Shown here: piece by piece, positions 1 to 5,105 of the stretch
Position numbering within the stretch: position 1 is the first letter of the stretch
Layout of the letters: every line of letters begins with the position of its first letter
NCBI GenBank assembly: GCA_946480295.1
Contig: CAMLIT010000173.1
Span: forward strand, 1-6,502
DNA: 6,502 nt
Direction: 5' to 3'
Source: an uncultured Gemmatimonadota bacterium
Lineage (GTDB): Bacteria; Gemmatimonadota; Gemmatimonadetes; Gemmatimonadales; Gemmatimonadaceae
Made by a program: the position numbers and the translations under genes
The notes under the pieces: generated by a model
Databases searched by the model: none
The model's input: only the letters and a program-made list of their open reading frames with translations
Told to the model about the DNA's origin: nothing

Positions 1-1369
1 AGCTGAGGAGCCGCAGGTCGTTGCAGATCTTGGAGAGCTTCACCGCGCAGCGCTTCAGCACCCCCGAGAGCTGGACGAACACGCCGGTGTCGGCCGTGGC
101 CTCGACGAGGTCCGGCGCCGTGATCAGCTCGAGACCGGTGATGCGGGATAGATGATCGCGCACCTTCTCCGCGTAGCCGGCGGGCGCGTTGATCCCGGTG
201 CCGATCGCCGTCGCGCCCATGTTGATCTCGCGGATGAGCGCCTGCACCTCGCCGAGCCGCTCGACGTCCTCGAGCATCGTATGGCCGAAGGCGGTGAACT
301 CCTGGCCGAGGGTCATCGGCACGGCGTCCTGGAGCTGCGTGCGACCCATCTTCACCAGGCTCGTGAACTCGTCGCCCTTGGCGAGGAACGCCTCGGCGAG
401 GTCGCGCATCGCCTCGCGGAGCTGCTCGATCCCGTGGTGCAGCGCGAGCTTCACCGCCGTGGGATAGACGTCGTTCGTCGACTGGCTGAGGTTCACGTGG
501 TTGTTCGGGTGCACCCGGGCGTAGTCGCCGCGCTCGTGGCCGAGCAGCTCGAGGGCCCGGTTGGCGATCACCTCGTTGGCGTTCATGTTCGTCGAGGTGC
601 CCGCGCCCCCCTGGATGACGTCGACGAGGAAGTGCTCGTGGTGCCTGCCCGCGCGGATCTCCTGCGCCGCCTTGACGATCGCGTCGGCGATCTCGCGCGG
701 GAGGAGCCCGAGCTCGGCGTTGGCGAGCGCCGCCGCCTCCTTCACCGACGCGAGCGCCTCGACGAGCTCCGGGAACTCGCGGATGGCGATGCCGGTGATC
801 GGGAAGTTCTCCAGGGCGCGCAGCGTCTGGATGCCGTAGAGCGCATCGCGCGGCACCTCGCGGTCGCCGAGGAGGTCGTGCTCGGCGCGCGTCTGCGCGC
901 CGGTGAAGCCGAGGATGCGTCCGTGGCCGAGCAGGGTGGCGTCGGTCGCGGCGAGGCGCTGCGAGATCGCGCGCGCAGCCTGCGCCACGAGCGCGGCGTA
1001 GAGCGACGGATACTCCCTGAGCATCCCGCGCACCTGCTCGGCGGTGAGCACGTAGGCCTCCGTCCGCTGCACGGCGCGGGCGGCGGTCCCGTGAGGCGAG
1101 TCGTCGAGCAGGAGCCCCTCGCCGACGGCCTCGCCCGGGCCGAGCGTGACGAGGCGGATCGGGCGGCCGTTGAGGTGCTTCTCGATCGCCACCGCGCCGG
1201 AGGTGAGGATCGCCAGGAAATCGCGCGGCGCCCCCTCGTCGAAGAGGACCTGATCGGGTTCGTAGGTGGTCGGGACGACGAGCTTCGAGAGCTGGTGCAG
1301 CGCGGACTCGGTCACGCCCTCGAGGAAGCGTGCCTGGCGCAGCTGGTCTCGGATCGGGGCGGGCGACAT
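1..1369 (-). CDS. aspA: Aspartate ammonia-lyase (aspartase) with N-terminal cyclic-nucleotide-binding-like domain; C-terminus beyond window
   Basis: Catalyses L-aspartate to fumarate plus ammonia in the cytoplasm. I translated 456 codons from ATG at 1369-1367 with no stop before the left edge. Residues about 12-145 look like a CAP_ED/cNMP-binding beta-roll (ending near the GEGLLLDD stretch) followed by a helix. From about residue 161 the protein closely follows E. coli AspA: EHDLLGDREVPRDALYGIQT, then GGAGTSTNMNANEV (254-267), QSTND (296-300), GRTQLQDAVPMTLGQEF (342-358), GATAIGTGIN (385-394) and SKICNDLRLLS (446-456). The TQLQDAVP form favours aspartase over fumarase, which usually has THLQDA. 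The GSSxMPxKxN signature loop with the catalytic serine should follow just past the edge, so it cannot be checked. No in-frame start was seen upstream and there is no clear Shine-Dalgarno; a weak TAGCTT at 1380-1385 could give a nearly leaderless transcript. It diverges from the glycosylasparaginase gene, whose product could supply its substrate. Confidence 0.94.
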   Translation of the reverse strand, partial: MSPAPIRDQLRQARFLEGVTESALHQLSKLVVPTTYEPDQVLFDEGAPRDFLAILTSGAVAIEKHLNGRPIRLVTLGPGEAVGEGLLLDDSPHGTAARAVQRTEAYVLTAEQVRGMLREYPSLYAALVAQAARAISQRLAATDATLLGHGRILGFTGAQTRAEHDLLGDREVPRDALYGIQTLRALENFPITGIAIREFPELVEALASVKEAAALANAELGLLPREIADAIVKAAQEIRAGRHHEHFLVDVIQGGAGTSTNMNANEVIANRALELLGHERGDYARVHPNNHVNLSQSTNDVYPTAVKLALHHGIEQLREAMRDLAEAFLAKGDEFTSLVKMGRTQLQDAVPMTLGQEFTAFGHTMLEDVERLGEVQALIREINMGATAIGTGINAPAGYAEKVRDHLSRITGLELITAPDLVEATADTGVFVQLSGVLKRCAVKLSKICNDLRLLS

Positions 1370-1414
1370 AGGTGTCGGGAAGCTACATGGGCCCGTGATG
1401 AGAAGGGAGTGCGG

Positions 1415-1451
1415 GCGCCGCGGCGCGCGAGTGGCCGGCCTCACCGATCGG
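1415..1451. promoter_or_regulatory. Cluster of short perfect palindromes between divergent start codons
   Basis: Three perfect palindromes lie in 37 bp: GCGCCGCGGCGC (1415-1426), GGCCGGCC (1433-1440) and CCGATCGG (1444-1451). A fourth, CATGGGCCCGTG (1386-1397), is symmetric apart from the third base pair from each end (T/G). They lie in the shared control region of two divergent genes, where operators would be expected. In DNA this GC-rich, short GC palindromes arise often by chance, so the operator reading is tentative. Confidence 0.25.
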
Positions 1452-1458
1452 AGGTAGA

Positions 1459-1464
1459 TATGAT
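1459..1464 (+). promoter_or_regulatory. Candidate -10 box for the glycosylasparaginase gene
   Basis: TATGAT differs from TATAAT at one base and is one of the few AT-rich spots in the spacer. A start of transcription near 1471 would give a leader of about 27 nt that contains the Shine-Dalgarno. No convincing -35 hexamer lies 16-18 bp upstream, so the site would need an activator or a different sigma factor. Confidence 0.35.
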
Positions 1465-1487
1465 GGGCGCACCACGCACTTCCCTTC

Positions 1488-1493
1488 AGGAGG
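1488..1493 (+). promoter_or_regulatory. Strong Shine-Dalgarno that fixes the GTG start at 1498
   Basis: A perfect AGGAGG lies four bases before GTG 1498-1500. The four-base spacing is short, but no other start nearby fits as well. The encoded N-terminus begins directly with a twin-arginine signal (MSISRRDFLG), which independently supports this start. Confidence 0.8.
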
Positions 1494-1497
1494 CTCC

Positions 1498-2679
1498 GTG
1501 TCCATCTCCCGTCGTGACTTCCTCGGCGCCGGCGCCGCCGCGGCTGCCGGACTGGCACTGCCGCGTGCCGCCACGGCCGAGCCCGTGATCTCCCTCCTCG
1601 ACCGCGCCGCTCAGCCGCCGACGCCCTTCGCCGGCCGGCCCGTGATCATCTCCGCGGCCAACGGCTTCCGCAGCAAGAACGCGAACGGCAAGACCGGGAT
1701 CGAGGTCGCCTACGAGATGGTGTCGCGCGGCGCCGATCCGCTGGACGCGGTGATCGCCGGCGTCAACGTCGTCGAGCTGGATCCGACGGACATGTCGGTC
1801 GGGCTGGGCGGGCTGCCGAACGAGGACGGCGTCGTCGAGCTCGACGCGTCGTGCATGCACGGACCCACCAAGCGCGCGGGGGCGGTCGGCGCGATCCAGG
1901 ACATCGCGACGCCGTCGCTCGTGGCGAAGGCCGTGATGGACTACACCGACCACATCTTCCTCGTTGGCGAGGGGGCGCGCCGCTTCGCGATCGAGATGGG
2001 GTTCAAGCCGCAGAACCTCGTCACCGACGCCTCGCGCCAGGCGTACCTGCGCTGGAAGGCGAACCTCAATCCCGACGACAACTGGCTGAATCACAGCGGG
2101 GACGTCGTCATCCCGAAGGTCTCGTCGCTCGACGGCGGCCCGCACGTGTGGTACGACCGGAACGGCGTGCCGCACACCTACGGCACGATCAACATGAACG
2201 CGGTCACGGCGACCGGCGACATCGCCTCGGTGACGACGACGAGCGGGTTGTCGTGGAAGATCCCGGGGCGCGTCGGCGACTCGCCGATCATCGGCGCCGG
2301 CCAGTACTGCGACAACGAGGTGGGCGCCGCTGGCTCGACGGGACGCGGCGAGGCGAACATCAAGGTCTGCGGCGCGTTCCTCGCCGTGGAGTTCATGCGC
2401 CAGGGGATGTCGCCGGAGGAGTCGCTCCTCCAGGTGATGAAGCGCGTGATCGCCATGACCGAATCGCGGCTGCTCGACGAGCACGGCCGGCCGTACTTCC
2501 AGCTCCAGTACTACGCGGTCAACAAGAAGGGCGAGTACGCGGCGGCGACGGCGTACGAGGGGGCGCAGTTCGCCGTGTGCGACGCGACGGGGCCGCGGCT
2601 CGAGGACTGCGCGTACCTGTACAAGCGCAGCGAGCAGCCGAAGGGGAAGCCGCTGAGCGGGGTGCTGCGCCAGCCGTGA
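1498..2679 (+). CDS. Tat-exported N(4)-(beta-N-acetylglucosaminyl)-L-asparaginase family (glycosylasparaginase, Ntn-hydrolase)
   Basis: 393 residues, GTG start. Residues 1-27 form a twin-arginine signal: SRRDFLG, an Ala/Gly-rich hydrophobic stretch, and a likely cut after ATA27. The mature part matches bacterial glycosylasparaginase: DPTDMSVGLGGLPNEDG (95-111), ELDASCMHGP (114-123), GAVGAIQDI (128-136), HIFLVGEGA (152-160), GRVGDSPIIGAG (257-268), STGRGEANIKVCG (280-292) and a C-terminal NKKGEYAAA (342-350). These enzymes self-cleave to expose a nucleophilic Thr, here by alignment Thr230, with Thr248, Arg258 and Asp261 as the other catalytic or binding residues. The family hydrolyses GlcNAc-Asn to aspartate and the aminosugar; relatives act as asparaginases or isoaspartyl peptidases. 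Two oddities: the usual His-Asp before the nucleophile is replaced by Tyr-Gly, and the substrate-site Trp of the STWNFG motif is absent (SAANGF, 52-57). The family call is firm; substrate is open. It would act outside the cytoplasmic membrane. Confidence 0.93.
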   Translation: MSISRRDFLGAGAAAAAGLALPRAATAEPVISLLDRAAQPPTPFAGRPVIISAANGFRSKNANGKTGIEVAYEMVSRGADPLDAVIAGVNVVELDPTDMSVGLGGLPNEDGVVELDASCMHGPTKRAGAVGAIQDIATPSLVAKAVMDYTDHIFLVGEGARRFAIEMGFKPQNLVTDASRQAYLRWKANLNPDDNWLNHSGDVVIPKVSSLDGGPHVWYDRNGVPHTYGTINMNAVTATGDIASVTTTSGLSWKIPGRVGDSPIIGAGQYCDNEVGAAGSTGRGEANIKVCGAFLAVEFMRQGMSPEESLLQVMKRVIAMTESRLLDEHGRPYFQLQYYAVNKKGEYAAATAYEGAQFAVCDATGPRLEDCAYLYKRSEQPKGKPLSGVLRQP

Positions 2680-2686
2680 CGCCGGG

Positions 2687-5011
2687 TCAGGCGCGAACGG
2701 GGCGGGGCGGCTGGTAGCCGAGGGGAGGCGCGGGGGCGCGCACCGGCTCCTCGGCTGCCTCCGGGACCGCCGGCGCCTCGGCGGGCGCGCCCTCCGGCTC
2801 GGCCGCGGCCTCCTCGCCCGCTGAGGGCTCGTGCTCCTCCAGCCGGAGGTTGGCGACGAGCTGCGACAGTCGTTCGGCGCTCGCGTGGAGCGACGCCGAG
2901 GCGGCGGCGATCTCCTCCGTGCTCGCGCTCTGCTCCTCGCTCGAGGCGGCGACCTCCTGCATCGCCGCGGCGAACGCCTCCGTGCCCGCGGAGAGAGCAT
3001 CGAGGCGGGTGCGCAGCTCGCCGACGAGGCGGTTGGCCACGCCGGCGGCGCGCTCGATCGACGCCGTCCACTGCTCGGCGCTCGACACGGCGCGCTCGAT
3101 CTCGCCAAACGACTCGGAGCCGTGCTCGGTGGTGGCGCGGACCTCGTGCACGGTGGCGACCATCCGCTCGCTCGACGCGCGCGACTGCTCGACCCCGCGG
3201 AGCACGTCGGCGACGACGCGCTCGGTGCGTTCGGCGGCTTCGGCCGACATCGCGGCGAGGCGCCGGACCTCGGTGGCGACCACGGCGAAACCCTCACCGT
3301 GCTCGCCGGCGCGCGCCGCCTCCATCGCCGCGTTGAGCGCGAGCAGCTTGGACTGGCGCGCCAGCTTCTGCACGAGCGCGACGAAGGTGCGCACCTCGAC
3401 CGAGGCGCCGGCGAGCTGCTCGATCGCCGCCGCGCCGCTCTGCACTTCCGTGGTGAGCAGCTCGAGGGCGTGCGAGCTCTCGTCGAGGCGCGCCCGGTTC
3501 TCGAGGGCGAGCGCGCGGAGCTGGCCGTTGCGCGCCACGCCGTCGTGCGCGCCGGCGTCCATCTCGCCGGCGAGGTGCACCAGCTCGTCCGCCGAGCCGG
3601 CGCGCGACTGGATCGTGTGCGCCATGGTCGTGGACTGCTGGCTGAGATCCGAGGCCGTGTCGGCGATCTGGCCGGCGGAGGCGGCCATCTCCTCGGCGCC
3701 CGCCGTGATCTGCGAGGACATCGCGGCGGTCTCGTTCGCCGCCTCCGTGAGGGCCACGTTCAGCCGCCGCAGCTCGGCGATCATCGCGGCGACGGCGCGC
3801 GACAGCCGGCCGATCTCGTCGTCGGCTTCGAGCGCCTCGACGCTGCGCGTGAGGTCGCCGGCGGCGACGTGCTCGGCCACGCGCGCCAGCTCGGCGGCGG
3901 GCCCGGTGATGCGCCTCGCGATGAAGTTGTTCATCGCGAGGAGGCCGGCGATCGCGCCGACGAGGAGGACGAGGAGCGTGGTCCAGAGCGCGCCGCGCGC
4001 CGTGTGATAGGCACCGAGCGCCGCCTCCTCGTTCTCGTAGGCGACGAGCCGCCACTGGCCGCGGTTCGTCGCCACCACCGCCCCACGGTTCGCCGCGCCA
4101 TCGACCTGCCAGGCGATCGTGGAGCCCTCGGGGGCGCGAGCGATGGAGTCGAAGCCGGGGAAGACGCTCCAGCGGGCCAGCCTGCCGCTCGTCGCGATCA
4201 CGCGTCCGGCGCTGTCCAGCACCGCCACGCGGAGCGCGGTGTCGGTCGCGGCCGACATGAGGGCGGAGTCGACGAGCTCGAGCCCGAACTTGACCTTGAT
4301 CACGCCGAGGCGCGCGCTCCGGCCGGCCGCATCGCGACCGGTGACGACGTGCGAGAGCTCGACGACCGTCTGGTGCGTCGCCGGGTCGGCGCTCGCCTCG
4401 GCGGGTGTGGCGCCGTTCGCCCAGGCACGCTGCCACCACGGCTCGTCGCTCTGCACGAAGTCGGTCGAGGGCGACGTCGTGATCGCGTTGTAGCCGTGCT
4501 GGTCGGTCACCATGACCTCGGCGATGCCGAGCTCCGGGAGGATGCCGCGCAGGTAGGCGAGCGTGCGGTCGTCGACCTGGAGCGAACGCGTCGCGCGGAA
4601 CCGCTCCTCGAGGGCGGCGGTGCCCCGCGAGGCGAGGCCGAGCGCGCGCGCCCGCTCCTCGCCCTCGCGCGCCGCCTCGACCACCGCGGGCATGGACGCG
4701 AGCAGCGCGACCTGGCGCTCGCGTTCGGCGAGGAGGCGATCGACGACGAGGACCGAACGGTGCGCGGCGTCGTCCAGGCGGGCATCGGCCGACGCGACGA
4801 GGGTGCGCGAGAGCAGGGCGTTCCCGCCGAGCGCCACCGCGAGGAGGACGACGGCCGCGAGCCCGCCCATGCCGAGCAGGAAGCGGCGGCGGAGCGAGGC
4901 GGCGCGGGTCGCCCCACGCGCGGCGGAGCGGATCTGGGTCGGGGCCGTCGTGGCTGACGTCATCGACCGATTCGCACTGGATGCGGCGTTGCGCGCGCCA
5001 CTAAATTGCAC
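2687..5011 (-). CDS. Methyl-accepting chemotaxis protein with Cache-like extracytoplasmic sensor and HAMP domain
   Basis: 774 residues from GTG 5011. It is a membrane chemoreceptor that would signal to CheA/CheW. Order of domains: basic cytoplasmic N-terminus; TM1 about 44-64; extracytoplasmic sensor about 69-340 with dCache-like features ([13 protein letters not shown] at 168-180, then DEPWW at 189-193); TM2 about 341-362; HAMP about 363-415 ([17 protein letters not shown]); long coiled-coil signalling hairpin 416-725 with tip [20 protein letters not shown] (556-575). Adaptation-site consensus fits glutamate pairs 440/441, 692/693 and 699/700. The C-terminus (728-774) is Pro/Ala/Glu-rich and lacks an NWETF-type CheR tether. 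The start is uncertain: GTG 5011 has no Shine-Dalgarno, and ATG 4963 (residue 17) would spare all domains; an in-frame TAA at 5024-5026 limits extension. No che gene is adjacent. The ligand cannot be named; the neighbouring aspartate genes make an amino acid a guess only. Confidence 0.95.
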   Translation of the reverse strand: MQFSGARNAASSANRSMTSATTAPTQIRSAARGATRAASLRRRFLLGMGGLAAVVLLAVALGGNALLSRTLVASADARLDDAAHRSVLVVDRLLAERERQVALLASMPAVVEAAREGEERARALGLASRGTAALEERFRATRSLQVDDRTLAYLRGILPELGIAEVMVTDQHGYNAITTSPSTDFVQSDEPWWQRAWANGATPAEASADPATHQTVVELSHVVTGRDAAGRSARLGVIKVKFGLELVDSALMSAATDTALRVAVLDSAGRVIATSGRLARWSVFPGFDSIARAPEGSTIAWQVDGAANRGAVVATNRGQWRLVAYENEEAALGAYHTARGALWTTLLVLLVGAIAGLLAMNNFIARRITGPAAELARVAEHVAAGDLTRSVEALEADDEIGRLSRAVAAMIAELRRLNVALTEAANETAAMSSQITAGAEEMAASAGQIADTASDLSQQSTTMAHTIQSRAGSADELVHLAGEMDAGAHDGVARNGQLRALALENRARLDESSHALELLTTEVQSGAAAIEQLAGASVEVRTFVALVQKLARQSKLLALNAAMEAARAGEHGEGFAVVATEVRRLAAMSAEAAERTERVVADVLRGVEQSRASSERMVATVHEVRATTEHGSESFGEIERAVSSAEQWTASIERAAGVANRLVGELRTRLDALSAGTEAFAAAMQEVAASSEEQSASTEEIAAASASLHASAERLSQLVANLRLEEHEPSAGEEAAAEPEGAPAEAPAVPEAAEEPVRAPAPPLGYQPPRPVRA

Positions 5012-5105
5012 CGGGAAAACCGCTTAGCACTCATCGGCGCTGCTCCAGGCCCATCCCGCCGCAGCGCGCACATGCGCCCCGCGAGCGCGCCAGCCAGTCT
5101 GAACC
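5012..5105. promoter_or_regulatory. Divergent spacer between chemoreceptor and leuS genes
   Basis: This 94-bp gap must hold the promoters of both genes unless they start inside the coding ends. The only AT-rich pocket spans about 5001-5030. On the plus strand TTGCAC (5006-5011) resembles a -35, but no good -10 follows at 16-18 bp. On the minus strand, the AATTTAGT stretch overlaps the GTG start of the receptor; if it were a -10, the receptor would begin at ATG 4963. No Shine-Dalgarno precedes leuS. Confidence 0.3.

Larger units (their letters stand above)
1402..1487. repeat. Imperfect inverted repeat in the aspA/glycosylasparaginase divergent spacer
   Basis: GAAGGGAGTGC at 1402-1412 faces GCACTTCCCTTC at 1476-1487. 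The reverse complement of the second arm is GAAGGGAAGTGC, which differs from the first by one inserted base. The arms are about 64 bp apart. The right arm directly abuts the ribosome binding site of the downstream gene. Separated half-sites for a regulator are one possibility; a long-range RNA hairpin is another if a transcript starts upstream of 1402. The arms and their match are seen directly; the function is inferred. Confidence 0.45.

Noticed and set aside
152..1588. 478-codon open frame on the plus strand opposite the aspartase gene
   Set aside because: The translation is Arg/Glu/Leu/Val-rich with no recognisable domain, while the minus strand gives an unmistakable aspartase. High GC makes long antisense frames common.
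1851..2717. 288-codon plus-strand frame overlapping the hydrolase
   Set aside because: It is a shifted frame inside the glycosylasparaginase gene with Arg-rich translation and no motif.
2708..2720. CGGCTGGTAGCCG hairpin as a terminator for the hydrolase gene
   Set aside because: The stem is only 5 bp, has no following T-run, and lies inside the coding end of the receptor.
1486..3297. 603-codon minus-strand frame across the hydrolase and the receptor C-terminus
   Set aside because: It spans two real genes of opposite orientation and is full of Arg/Pro/Ser low-complexity sequence; it is an antisense or off-frame shadow.
2831..4957. 708-codon plus-strand frame opposite the chemoreceptor
   Set aside because: The minus strand encodes a complete receptor with membrane, HAMP and signalling domains. 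The plus-strand translation is a repetitive Arg/Gly/Leu/Asp mixture typical of antisense GC-rich codons.
5012..5022. CGG-GAAAA-CCG stem in the leuS/receptor spacer as a regulatory hairpin or leucine attenuator
   Set aside because: A 3-bp stem is not stable, there is no leader peptide with Leu codons and no T-box-like sequence before leuS.
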